A stretch of 64,000 nucleotides of DNA from JANXXV01 sp038230275 (GTDB taxonomy: Bacteria > Acidobacteriota > Terriglobia > Bryobacterales > Bryobacteraceae), in assembly GCA_038230275.1 (NCBI GenBank), contig JBBRNO010000009.1:33984-97983 (forward strand), written 5' to 3'. This document shows, piece after piece, positions 44,325-53,186 of the stretch (its first letter is position 1; each line of letters starts with the position of its first letter). The notes under the pieces are model-generated. The model worked only from the letters and a program-made list of their open reading frames with translations. It had not been told where the DNA came from and did not search any database. A program made the position numbers and the translations under genes.

Positions 44325-44733
44325 ATGAGCAAAGCGATCGCACTACTCTTCGCCGCCGCCAGCCCGATCCAAGCCCGTGGAATTACGCACGAAGACGCAT
44401 GAAGAAGACTTCAACGGCATCCTGTTCGATGCGTTCGATCAATACTGGGAAGCGTCGCCATTGAAGTACGCGCGCAATGTCAAGACACCCACGCTAATCC
44501 TCCACTCCGACAACGATTTCCGCGTCCCCATCGAACAGGGCGAACAATGGTTCCGCGCCCTGAAAAAATACGGAGTCACCACCGAACTGGTCCTCTTCCC
44601 CAGGGAAAATCACAACCTCACCCGAACCGGAGAGCCAAAGCACCTGGTGGAAAGCATGAACTGGCAGCTCTATTGGTTCGCCAGATTCATTCAAAAACAG
44701 CCGGCCGTCAAGCCTCCGGACGCGCTACAGTAA
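44325..44733 (+). pseudogene. S9-type peptidase collapsed by internal deletion
   Basis: The ATG at 44325 starts a signal peptide (MSKAIALLFAAASPIQARGITHED), followed at once by a stop. From 44377, in another frame, a C-terminal prolyl-oligopeptidase part reads ASPLKYARNVKTPTLILHSDND (catalytic Asp region) and LVLFPRENHNLTR (catalytic His region), and ends at 44733. The catalytic Ser and the propeller are missing. The two parts share THE(E)D at the join (ACGCACGAAGA against ACGCATGAAGAAGA), so a deletion between short repeats of roughly 500 codons, with loss of frame, is the simple explanation. Confidence 0.75.
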
Positions 44734-44836
44734 CCTGGATGATAATAAGGAGAGACCAAGAAACTTGCGGCGAAATCCGTACCGGCCACGTCTCTAGAGT
44801 CATACGTCTCTGGAAACTTATAAGGAAGTAGTGTCT

Positions 44837-46696
44837 ATGAACCGAAAGGTCGCGCAGTCATTCCTATTCGCAATTCCGTACTTAACTTCCCTCTCCTCAG
44901 CCGCTGAAATGGAGCGGCCTAAATCCGGCAAAGTCGAAATCATGAAATTGTCCGACGTCAAGCCGGGCATGAAAGCCGTCGCCTGGACGGTATTCAGCGG
45001 CAAAGTCCCCGAAGCAGTCCCCGTGGAAATCATCGGCTTGTGGAAAAACGCCTGGGGCCCGAAGCAAGACATCATCGTCGGCAAAATGGGTGGAAAAGCC
45101 GAGCGCACCAGCGTAGCTAAGGGTATGAGCGGCAGCCCCATCTACGTGGATGGAAAGCTAATCGGCGCGCTCTCCACTCAGATCGGCCAGTTCTCTCCTG
45201 ATGCCATCTGCGGCATCACGCCCATCGAGCTGATGCTGGAAATCAACGATTTCGATACCAGCCGTCCGTCCGGCGCGCTCACCCCCGGTGACGCTCAGCC
45301 TTCCAACAAAGCGCAGGTGTCCGTACCCGGCGAACTGTTGGCGAAAGTGCTGTCCGCCGGCGCCAACTTCGGCCAGCAGACGCCCATCATGACGCCGATT
45401 GAATCGCCCTTGACGTTCTCCGGTTTTCATGAGGATGTCCTGCGCCAGTTCGGCCCCATGTTCCAACAACTCGGCATCACCGCAGTGCAGGGCGGCGCCA
45501 GCGGCGCGGTGCAAAGTTCGAAGCCGGCAGCCGATTGGAAAACAGCGCTGCAACCCGGCGATTCGGTCGCCGGCATCCTGGTTTCCGGTGACATGAACGT
45601 CACTGGCCTGGGTACGGTTACTTATAACGATGGCAAGCGCGTGCTGGCTTTCGGCCATCCGTTCTTCAACCTGGGCCCGGTGGACATGCCCATGAGCAAA
45701 GGCGAAGTGTTGATGGTGTTAGCTTCCACCTATCAGCCCACCAAGATCGCCAACGCCACGGAAGTGGTAGGCGCTCTGAAACAGGATCGGCACAGCGGTA
45801 TCATGGGCGAACTCGGCGCAACCTCTGAGATGATTCCGGTCAACGTCCGCGTCCGTACCTTCGGCGATGGCGATCAGGTGAAGAAGGAAAAAACTCTTCA
45901 TTTCAACGTCTTCGTGCAGCAGAAGTGGACGCCCTATTTGATGATGCTGACGTTGTTCAATTCCATCTCTGGCATGAACGACTTTTCCGACGATGCCACC
46001 TACCGTTTCAGCGGCAGCGTGGAACTGGACGGACAGCAGAAGATTTCCTTGAGCACCATGCTCGCGCCTAGTGACATTCCAGTGCCCGCACCCATGCTGC
46101 TGGCCGGATGGTGGGGCGACAAGTTCAACCGCCTGTTCGCCAATAACGTGAAGGTCCCGCAACTCAAGAGTGTGAACGCCACTATCGATCTTCTGCCGGA
46201 GCGCCGCACCGCCAGTATTGAGAACGCCTGGGTAGCTAGTAATGAAGTGCAAGCGGGCACTGAGATTCCGGTGAAGGTGTTCCTGCGGCCCTATCGCGGC
46301 GGCCGGATCGAGAAGGAATTCAAGGTCAAGATTCCGGCCGGCATGCCCAAGGGAGAGCATCGCATTCTGCTCAGCGATGCGGATACTTTGAACAAAATGC
46401 AGAGCTACGCCGCCTCCGCCAATCGCTTTATCGATCTGCCAGAGGCCGTGTCGCTGATCAATCAGGAGCGTACCAATAACCGTCTTTACGTTTCTCTGGT
46501 GCAAGGCCGCCCCACATACTTTGAAGACGACAAGACGCTGCCCAGTCTTCCCGCTTCGGTGCTCAACGTAATGCAGTCGGGCCGCTCGGCCAACCGCCCG
46601 TTCGTCAGCGCTTCGGAAAGCGTGCAGGAACAGATGTCCATTCCATTTGAGCAAGTGGTGAACGGTAGCCAGTCGCTCAAGATAACGGTGAAATAA
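44837..46696 (+). CDS. Exported SpoIVB-like S55 peptidase-domain protein
   Basis: A 619-residue protein; the ATG at 44837 has AGGAAG 8 bp before it and is preferred over the GTG two codons upstream. After a signal peptide comes the S55 domain: MKLSDVKPGMKAVAWTVFSG, then KGMSGSPIYVDGKLIGALST, with the catalytic Ser in GMSGSPIY, and AFGHPFFNLGPVDMPM. The C-terminal half is beta-rich. In Bacillus, SpoIVB cleaves SpoIVFA during sporulation; nothing here suggests spores, so the role must be different. It is followed 4 bp later by a propeller gene that may be its partner. Confidence 0.85.
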   Translation: MNRKVAQSFLFAIPYLTSLSSAAEMERPKSGKVEIMKLSDVKPGMKAVAWTVFSGKVPEAVPVEIIGLWKNAWGPKQDIIVGKMGGKAERTSVAKGMSGSPIYVDGKLIGALSTQIGQFSPDAICGITPIELMLEINDFDTSRPSGALTPGDAQPSNKAQVSVPGELLAKVLSAGANFGQQTPIMTPIESPLTFSGFHEDVLRQFGPMFQQLGITAVQGGASGAVQSSKPAADWKTALQPGDSVAGILVSGDMNVTGLGTVTYNDGKRVLAFGHPFFNLGPVDMPMSKGEVLMVLASTYQPTKIANATEVVGALKQDRHSGIMGELGATSEMIPVNVRVRTFGDGDQVKKEKTLHFNVFVQQKWTPYLMMLTLFNSISGMNDFSDDATYRFSGSVELDGQQKISLSTMLAPSDIPVPAPMLLAGWWGDKFNRLFANNVKVPQLKSVNATIDLLPERRTASIENAWVASNEVQAGTEIPVKVFLRPYRGGRIEKEFKVKIPAGMPKGEHRILLSDADTLNKMQSYAASANRFIDLPEAVSLINQERTNNRLYVSLVQGRPTYFEDDKTLPSLPASVLNVMQSGRSANRPFVSASESVQEQMSIPFEQVVNGSQSLKITVK

Positions 46697-46700
46697 CCCT

Positions 46701-48887
46701 TTGATTCCTAAAATTGCTTCGTTGCTACTCGCCATCGGGGCGCTGACGCCCTCCTGCTATGCCGTCGAAACCCGTTTCTGGATCCAGAACGAACAGGCGG
46801 ATTTTGAAAAAGGAACGCTCAAGAATCTGTCGCTCCGCAGTGACGGACGGCTGGCGTTAGCGCCGGTTTTCAAAGAGCTGCTGGCGTCCTCCACGCCCTA
46901 CCTCTGGGCACTGGCTGAAGATTCGAAAGGCAACGTGTATGCCGCGGGCGGCGGTTCGGGCTCCTCCCAGGCGCGGCTGTTTGTCATAGACGCGGCTGGA
47001 AAATCGAAGACACTGGCTGAGCTTCCGGGAATGGAAATTCACGCGCTCGCCATCGACGGCAAGGACCGCCTCTTCGCCGCCACATCGCCCGACGGCAAGG
47101 TCTATCGCATCAGCTCAGCCGGCAAGTCCGAGGTGGTATACGATCCCAAGGCAAAGTACATCTGGGGCATGGCCTTCGATAGCAAGGGCAACCTCTTCGT
47201 CGCCACCGGCGATCAGGGCGAACTCCATCGCATCACGCCAGACGGTAAAGGCGCTGTGTTTTTCCATACGGAAGAAACCCATGCGCGCTCGCTGGCCATC
47301 GATGGAAAAGACAATGTGATCCTCGGCACCGAGCCTGGCGGTCTGGTGATTCGCGTCTCCCCGGCCGGGGAAGGTTTCGTGCTGCACCAGGCAAACAAGC
47401 GTGAGATCACTGCCGTAGCGGTCGCTAAGGACGGCACCATCTACGCCGCCGGGGTCGGCAATAAGACGGCCGGAGCGCCGGTGCCCGCGGCCGTCTCCAT
47501 ACCTGCCGCTGTGGTCACCGCAGCACCCGCTTCCATGGCGCGCGTATCCAACACCACCAGCACGCCTCCGCCACCTCCCTCCGCGCCTCCTATTACCGGC
47601 GGCTCAGAGCTATACCGGATTGAGACGGACAACTTCGCCCGCAAGATCTGGTCGCATGCGCAGGATGTAGTCTACGCCATCACCTTCGACACGCAAGGAC
47701 ACCCCATCGTAGGCACCGGCAACAAGGGCAAGATCTACAGCATAGACTCCGACATCGCATCCACCCTGTTAATCAACGCGCTGCCCACGCAGATCACCGC
47801 GCTCTTGAGCGGTGCGAAAGGCAAGCTCTACGCCGCCACGGGCAACATTGGCAACGTCTATGAAATCGGACCGCAAATCGAAAAACAAGGGACCTACGAA
47901 AGCGACCCCTACGACGTCGGCTCTTTCTCCTATTGGGGCCGTCTGGTATCGAAAGGGGAAACCGGTAACGGCAAAGTTCAATTCGAAACACGCAGCGGCA
48001 ATCTGGACCGTCCACACAAGAACTGGAGTCCTTGGGCCGATGTGGGCAGCGCCGGGCGGGTAACCTCGCCGTCAGCCCGCTTCATCCAATACCGCGCGAC
48101 ACTGGCCTCGGGCGCTTCCGGAAAATCTCCCGAATTGACGGAGGTCGAAGTAGCCTACATGTCGAAGAACATCGCGCCGGCCCTTGAGGAAGTCGAAGTC
48201 ACTCCGGCAAATTACAAATTCCCGCAACCCTCCACGCCGCTGGTCAGCCTCAATCAGTCGTTGACGTTGCCGCCGCTCGGGCAGCATCGCCGGCCTTCCT
48301 TGGCTGCCGCCGCGGAATCGCAATCCAGCGTAACTCTGCAGTACGCGAAAGGTCAGATGGGCGCGCGCTGGGCCGTTACCGACGTCAATGGCGATGAACT
48401 GATCTTTAAAGTGGAGATCCGCGGCGCCGGCGAGTCGGAATGGAAGCTGCTGCGGGACAAAGTGAAGGAGCGCTTTCTTACCTTCGATTCCACCGCATTT
48501 CCGGATGGCCGATACCTGTTGCGTGTCACCGCCTCCGATGCTCCCGCCAATCCGCCCGGGCAGGCGTTGAGCAAACAACTCCAAAGTCCCTCGTTCGTCA
48601 TCGACAACACACCGCCACAAATCAGCGGCCTCGCTGGATCGCGAAATGGCGCCCAAATCACCATTCATTGGAAGGCCAAAGACACACTGAGCATTATCGA
48701 CAAAGCCGAATATTCCCTGGACGGCAAGGAGTGGCTGGCTGCCCAACCCACCACCCGCCTCACCGATTCGCAGGAACACGACTACGCTCTAACCCTGGAT
48801 AGCGCTGCCGCCGGCGAACATACAATAGCGGTAAGGGTTTCCGATGAATTCGACAATCAGGCTGTCGAAAAAACGGTGATCCGCTAA
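46701..48887 (+). CDS. Exported beta-propeller protein, downstream of the S55 peptidase
   Basis: A 728-residue protein starting with a TTG (46701) 4 bp after the previous stop, with signal peptide MIPKIASLLLAIGALTPSCYA. Blade-like repeats (YLWALAEDSKGNVYAAGGG, IHALAIDGKDRLFAATSP, YIWGMAFDSKGNLFVATGD, AVAKDGTIYAAG, YAITFDTQGHPIVGTG) form one NHL/SMP-30-like propeller, followed by a Pro-rich linker inside the propeller and by Ig-like C-terminal domains. Translation is likely coupled to the peptidase gene. Function not known. Confidence 0.82.
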   Translation: MIPKIASLLLAIGALTPSCYAVETRFWIQNEQADFEKGTLKNLSLRSDGRLALAPVFKELLASSTPYLWALAEDSKGNVYAAGGGSGSSQARLFVIDAAGKSKTLAELPGMEIHALAIDGKDRLFAATSPDGKVYRISSAGKSEVVYDPKAKYIWGMAFDSKGNLFVATGDQGELHRITPDGKGAVFFHTEETHARSLAIDGKDNVILGTEPGGLVIRVSPAGEGFVLHQANKREITAVAVAKDGTIYAAGVGNKTAGAPVPAAVSIPAAVVTAAPASMARVSNTTSTPPPPPSAPPITGGSELYRIETDNFARKIWSHAQDVVYAITFDTQGHPIVGTGNKGKIYSIDSDIASTLLINALPTQITALLSGAKGKLYAATGNIGNVYEIGPQIEKQGTYESDPYDVGSFSYWGRLVSKGETGNGKVQFETRSGNLDRPHKNWSPWADVGSAGRVTSPSARFIQYRATLASGASGKSPELTEVEVAYMSKNIAPALEEVEVTPANYKFPQPSTPLVSLNQSLTLPPLGQHRRPSLAAAAESQSSVTLQYAKGQMGARWAVTDVNGDELIFKVEIRGAGESEWKLLRDKVKERFLTFDSTAFPDGRYLLRVTASDAPANPPGQALSKQLQSPSFVIDNTPPQISGLAGSRNGAQITIHWKAKDTLSIIDKAEYSLDGKEWLAAQPTTRLTDSQEHDYALTLDSAAAGEHTIAVRVSDEFDNQAVEKTVIR

Positions 48888-48893
48888 TCTGCC

Positions 48894-50087
48894 ATGCTGA
48901 TCGCTACCCCAACGCGCCGCAATTTTCTGCTCGGCTTCGCCGCGGCTCCCTTCGTCCACCGCCTGTCCGCAGCCGAGGCAAACGTCAAGATCACCGGCAT
49001 GCAGGTGTTCCTGGTCAACGCAACCGCCAGGACCAAGTGGATCTTCCTACGTCTGACTACCAACACCGGCCTCACCGGCCTGGGCGAGGCTTCTGACGGA
49101 TTTGGCGGCAAAGTACAATCCACCGACGCCTCCCGCATTCAGTCGACGCTGGGCGAATTCTTCGAATTGGTCCGCGGCAAATCCCCGTTCGAAATCGAAT
49201 CGTACCGTCAGCGCGGCCGGCCCATCGCCAAGGACGGTCCGCTCCCGGTAAGAACCGCCTTCAGCGCGATTGAGCAGGCACAGTGGGATCTGATAGGCAA
49301 GGCGCTAGGCGCTCCGGTGTACGATCTGTTCGGCGGCAAACTGCGCGACACTGTTCCCTTCTACGCCAACATCAATCGCGTTACCACGCAGCGTTCGCCG
49401 GAAAGCTTCGCGGCTTTCGCCAAACAAGCGGCCGCCGAAGGTTTTGGGACCATAAAAGCCGCTCCCTTCGATGGCTTCCCCAAAGAGGTAAGCGCCGAAC
49501 AGGGTGTTGCCTGCGTCGAAGCCATCCGCCGCGCCATCGGCCCCGCGTTGAACCTGATGATCGATTGCCATAGCCACTTCGATGTGAAACAGGCCATCGA
49601 CATCGCACGCATTCTGGAACCGCAAAACCTCACCTGGTACGAAGAGCCCGTGCCCCCGCAGCGCACCGACGACACGCTCAAGATCCGCGCCGCCATCAAG
49701 CAACCGATGGCCGGCGGCGAAGTTCTCTTCGGCATGGAAGGCTTCGCGCCGCTTTGCAGCAACCACGCAGTCAGCGTAATCATGCCGGACGTGAAGCACT
49801 GCGGCGGGCTGACCGAAGGCCGCAAAATTGCGGCCATGGCTGAGCTCGATGGTTTGTCCGTAGCCCCGCACAACCCAAGCGGACCGGTGGCCACCGCGGC
49901 CAGTATGCAATGGTGCGCCAATCTGCCCAACTTCATGATCCTGGAACATCAATGGAACGAGGTCCCGTGGCGTGGCGATCTGGTGAGTCCTCCAGAACGT
50001 TTTCAGAAGGGCAGCATCGCCGTTCCCACCACACCAGGCTTCGGGGTCGAGCTGAACGATGCACTGGTCAAAGAGCACGCGCTTTAG
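48894..50087 (+). CDS. Enolase-superfamily (mandelate racemase/galactonate dehydratase-like) enzyme, Tat-exported
   Basis: A 397-residue protein with a twin-arginine signal (TPTRRNFLLGFAAAPFVHRLSAAE). The N-terminal capping domain is normal; the barrel has a Lys in IKAAPFDG, metal ligands Asp in LMIDCHSHFD, Glu in TWYEEPVPP, Glu in MAGGEVLFG, and His in VAPHNPSGPV. It abstracts an alpha proton from a sugar acid; the exact substrate is unknown. A periplasmic location is unusual for the superfamily but is seen in this phylum. It is 6 bp after the propeller gene. Confidence 0.85.
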   Translation: MLIATPTRRNFLLGFAAAPFVHRLSAAEANVKITGMQVFLVNATARTKWIFLRLTTNTGLTGLGEASDGFGGKVQSTDASRIQSTLGEFFELVRGKSPFEIESYRQRGRPIAKDGPLPVRTAFSAIEQAQWDLIGKALGAPVYDLFGGKLRDTVPFYANINRVTTQRSPESFAAFAKQAAAEGFGTIKAAPFDGFPKEVSAEQGVACVEAIRRAIGPALNLMIDCHSHFDVKQAIDIARILEPQNLTWYEEPVPPQRTDDTLKIRAAIKQPMAGGEVLFGMEGFAPLCSNHAVSVIMPDVKHCGGLTEGRKIAAMAELDGLSVAPHNPSGPVATAASMQWCANLPNFMILEHQWNEVPWRGDLVSPPERFQKGSIAVPTTPGFGVELNDALVKEHAL

Positions 50088-50889
50088 GCCGGAGCGCGCC
50101 CGCCCATGGTTGTGGGCTAATCTGCTAAGTCTGGACGCGCCCATTGTAGCCGTTCTTTGGCAGCAGTTATTCACGCGAACCCTCCGTATACCCGCCACCA
50201 TCGCCTCCGCCATCACGCTGGCGGCCACGGTCTGGCTGATTTACGCAAGCGACCGCGTGCTCGATGCAGCCAGCGCCACGGGACATTCGGCGCGCCACCG
50301 CTTCTACCGCCGTCACTGGCGGAGCGTGGTTCCCGTCCTGGTAGTCGCTCTTCTGCTTGCCGCATGGTGCGCCCTTACCGGAATCCGAAAACCGGTTCTT
50401 CACAACGGACTCTGCCTGGTGGCGGCCGTGTCCGTCTACTTCTGCGCCGTGCACATCGCACCCGCCTTCTCGCGGCGCTGGTGGCCTAAGGAACTGGTAG
50501 TTGCCATCATCTTCTCCGCCGGCGCCTGCATCCACGTTTGGACATTTGCGCCACCTCCCGTCGTCCACTGGGCGGTTCCCATGATGCTATTCACAGCCCT
50601 CTGTTGGCTCAACTGCGCCGCCATCGCTTGTTGGGAAAACGGTGCCGGACATTCTTCAACCAAGTGGGTAGGCGCCCATCTCGGCCAACTCTCCGCAGTC
50701 ATCGCCGCAATCGCAATCGTCCTGGCCGTGACTACTCCGCCCAGCCGCCCGATCTATCTTTCCGAAGGCGCCAGCGCGCTTGCGTTTGTCCTGCTGACGC
50801 GATTCCCGCCCGGCCTTTCTCCCGATGGCTTGCGCGTAGCCGCCGATGCTATCCTCTGCAGTCCGCTGCTCTTTCTACCATTCGTATGA
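50059..50889 (+). CDS. UbiA-like polytopic membrane protein
   Basis: A 276-residue protein with about eight hydrophobic segments. The first (WLWANLLSLDAPIVAVLW) and the loop YASDRVLDA are reminiscent of UbiA prenyltransferases, whose Asp-rich loops bind prenyl diphosphate; a full NDxxDxxxD motif is not seen, so enzymatic activity is uncertain. It overlaps the upstream gene by 29 bp and the downstream methyltransferase by 4 bp (ATGA). Confidence 0.65.
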   Translation: MHWSKSTRFRPERARPWLWANLLSLDAPIVAVLWQQLFTRTLRIPATIASAITLAATVWLIYASDRVLDAASATGHSARHRFYRRHWRSVVPVLVVALLLAAWCALTGIRKPVLHNGLCLVAAVSVYFCAVHIAPAFSRRWWPKELVVAIIFSAGACIHVWTFAPPPVVHWAVPMMLFTALCWLNCAAIACWENGAGHSSTKWVGAHLGQLSAVIAAIAIVLAVTTPPSRPIYLSEGASALAFVLLTRFPPGLSPDGLRVAADAILCSPLLFLPFV

Positions 50890-51545
50890 ATTGCGACCCC
50901 ATCGCCCGCCTGTACCGGACTTTCGAGTACCTCGCCTTCGGGCGCGAACTCGAACGCAGACGTCTTGAGTTCCTTCCGGAAACCACCGGTTGTAAACGGG
51001 CGCTAATGCTCGGCGAAGGGGATGGCCGCTTCCTGCGATCGTTTCTCGATCAAAACGCCGAAGCTTCCGTGGACTACGTGGATGCAAGCGCGGAGATGCT
51101 TTCCCTTGCCAGGCATCGCGCGGGCAACCATCGCGATCGGGTCCGCTTTCTTCACGCCGAGGCACTTCATTGGACACCGTCCCGGCCGGACTACGACCTC
51201 GTCGTCACCCACTTCTTCCTCGACTGCTTCGACCAGTCCGGCCTCGCTCTGCTGATCGCTAAGATTGGCCAGAACTGCTTGCGTGCGAAGTGGATCGTTT
51301 CCGACTTCCACCAGCCGGAGAGCGGCTTCCGGGCGTTTCGGGCCAGGTGCTGGCTGCGATTGCTCTATGCTTTTTTCAGCTTCACTACCGGGCTGAAGAC
51401 AAGCAGATTGCCGGACCATCGCACCGTGTTGTCAGCGCATGGATTCCATCTCAATCGTGCTGTCGAATCGGATGCGGGCCTACTTATTTCGGAATTATGG
51501 ATTCAAGATGTCGAGAATCCGTCGCCGGCTCCGACTAACTCATGA
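50886..51545 (+). CDS. Class I SAM-dependent methyltransferase
   Basis: A 219-residue methyltransferase from the ATG at 50886; the frame is open from 50538 but the upstream part is shadow of the membrane-protein gene. SAM motif I is ALMLGEGDGRFL (near residue 40), motif II VDYVDASAEML, and motif IV DYDLVVTHFFLDCF. It is small and cytosolic. Coupling to the UbiA-like gene hints at methylation of a prenylated or lipid substrate, which is inference. Confidence 0.8.
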   Translation: MNCDPIARLYRTFEYLAFGRELERRRLEFLPETTGCKRALMLGEGDGRFLRSFLDQNAEASVDYVDASAEMLSLARHRAGNHRDRVRFLHAEALHWTPSRPDYDLVVTHFFLDCFDQSGLALLIAKIGQNCLRAKWIVSDFHQPESGFRAFRARCWLRLLYAFFSFTTGLKTSRLPDHRTVLSAHGFHLNRAVESDAGLLISELWIQDVENPSPAPTNS

Positions 51546-51567
51546 AGGAACACAAGGAGAACAATTA

Positions 51568-51963
51568 ATGAAATACATTTTGATGATGAACACCATGAAG
51601 GCCAGTGCCGGTGCGTTTGGGTCATGGCCGAAGGAGGACATCCAGGCGCACATCGCATTCATGATGGGCTTCAACAAGCAACTGACTGCGTCCGGGGAAC
51701 TGGTGTCCGCGGAAGGTCTGGCGTTCCCGGACCAGGCTAAGTTAGTGCGCGCCGGCAAGGACGGCGCGCCGGTAACCGACGGAGTTTTTCCGGAGGCGAA
51801 GGAGTTTCTCGCGGGCTACTGGATCGTGGACGTGGAAAGCCCGGAACGGGCGTATCAGATAGCCGCGCAAGCCTCGGCCGCGCCGGGAAAGAGCGGAGTT
51901 CCGCTGAATATGCCGATAGAAGTGCGCCAGGTAATGAGCGGCCCGCCCAAAGAATTCACGTGA
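51568..51963 (+). CDS. YCII/DGPF-domain protein, partner of the ECF sigma factor
   Basis: A 131-residue protein from the ATG at 51568, with AAGGAGA 9 bp upstream. It has the DGPF/YCII-like pattern: MKYILMMNTMKASAGAFGSW, LTASGELVSAEGLAF, VTDGVFPEAKEFLAGYWIVDV. It overlaps the sigma factor gene by 4 bp. Proteins of this family are the constant neighbours of ECF42-type sigma factors; their action on the sigma factor is not settled. Confidence 0.88.
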   Translation: MKYILMMNTMKASAGAFGSWPKEDIQAHIAFMMGFNKQLTASGELVSAEGLAFPDQAKLVRAGKDGAPVTDGVFPEAKEFLAGYWIVDVESPERAYQIAAQASAAPGKSGVPLNMPIEVRQVMSGPPKEFT

Positions 51964-53186
51964 CCACTAGCGGGTTCGATTTGCGTGAACTCGCGCCGCA
52001 GGTGATTGGGGTGGTCCTTCGCCGTTTCCGCGACTTCGCCGCCGCCGAGGATGCGGTTCAGGAGGCATTGGTTGCGGCCGCGATGCAATGGCCGCGGGAA
52101 GCCTTGCCCGAGAACCCGCGTGCCTGGCTGATTCAGGTCGCTTCCCGGCGCATGGTCGATTACCAGCGCAGCGAATCGGCCCGCCGGCGCCGGGAAAACG
52201 CCGCGGCGCGGGAGCGCGATCTGGTTGTACCTGCGGCCAGTGTTGAGAACGAATCGGGGCAGGACGACACGCTGATCCTGCTCTTCATGTCCTGCCATCC
52301 CGCTCTAGCTCCTGCCTCGGCAATCGCCCTGACTCTGCGGGCAGTGGGCGGCTTGACCACGGCCGAAATCGCCAGCGCATTCCTGGTGCCTGAGGCAACC
52401 ATGGCGCAGCGAATCAGCCGCGCGAAGAAAACCATCAAGGCTTCCGGCCTACCATTCCGCTTGCCCGCCGGCAAGCAGCGTGCCGAGCGTCTCAGCCTTG
52501 TGCTGCACGTACTCTACCTGATTTTCAATGAAGGTTATACCAGCAGCGCCGGTCCGAATTTGCGGCGAAGCGACCTGTCGGCGGAAGCCATCCGGCTGAC
52601 GCGGGCTGTGCACCATTTGCTTCCCGACCACACCGAGGTTGCCGGATTGTTGGCGCTGCTGCTGTTGACCGATGCACGGCGCGCCGCGCGGACCGGGCCC
52701 GGTGGCGAGTTGATCCCGCTGCCGAAACAGGATCGGACGCTGTGGGACCAGGGCGAGATCTCCGAGGGCCTCGCGCTGCTTACCGCGACCCTGCCAAAAG
52801 GGCCGGTTGGCCCCTACCAACTGCAGGCGGCCATTGCCGCCGTTCATGACGAAGCGGCCCGGACAGAGGATACCGACTGGCCGCAGATCCTAGCCTTGTA
52901 TGACCTGCTAAACCAGATGTCGGACAATCCCATGGTGAAACTCAATCACGCCGTCGCCGCCGGGATGGTGCACGGTCCGGCCACCGGACTCAACCTGCTG
53001 GATGCGCTTGCCGCTGACGGACGCTTGGCGGACAACCATCGCCTGGACGCTGTTCGTGCCCACCTGCTGGAGTTGGCCGGAAACCATCCTGCCGCGATCT
53101 CGCACTACCAGTGCGCCGCTCGCCGGACGGCAAGTCTGCCCGAGCGAAATTACCTGATGACCCAAGCCGCCCGGCTAAAAACCTAG
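51960..53186 (+). CDS. ECF42-type RNA polymerase sigma factor with C-terminal TPR-like domain
   Basis: A 408-residue protein starting with GTG at 51960. Sigma region 2 lies at about residues 10-70 (DFAAAEDAVQEALVAA, NPRAWLIQVASRRMVDY) and region 4 at about 120-165 (LTTAEIASAFLVPEATMAQRI). The extra ~220 residues (LHVLYLIFNEGYTSS, then ALYDLLNQMSDNPMVKLNHAVA) are the DUF6596/TPR-like extension that characterises this ECF group. It has no anti-sigma gene nearby, which fits control by the fused domain. The preceding DGPF gene is the typical partner. Confidence 0.9.
   Translation: MTTSGFDLRELAPQVIGVVLRRFRDFAAAEDAVQEALVAAAMQWPREALPENPRAWLIQVASRRMVDYQRSESARRRRENAAARERDLVVPAASVENESGQDDTLILLFMSCHPALAPASAIALTLRAVGGLTTAEIASAFLVPEATMAQRISRAKKTIKASGLPFRLPAGKQRAERLSLVLHVLYLIFNEGYTSSAGPNLRRSDLSAEAIRLTRAVHHLLPDHTEVAGLLALLLLTDARRAARTGPGGELIPLPKQDRTLWDQGEISEGLALLTATLPKGPVGPYQLQAAIAAVHDEAARTEDTDWPQILALYDLLNQMSDNPMVKLNHAVAAGMVHGPATGLNLLDALAADGRLADNHRLDAVRAHLLELAGNHPAAISHYQCAARRTASLPERNYLMTQAARLKT

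Noticed and set aside
45719..46735. 338-residue minus-strand frame
   Set aside because: Antisense to the S55 peptidase gene, no recognisable domain or ribosome-binding site.
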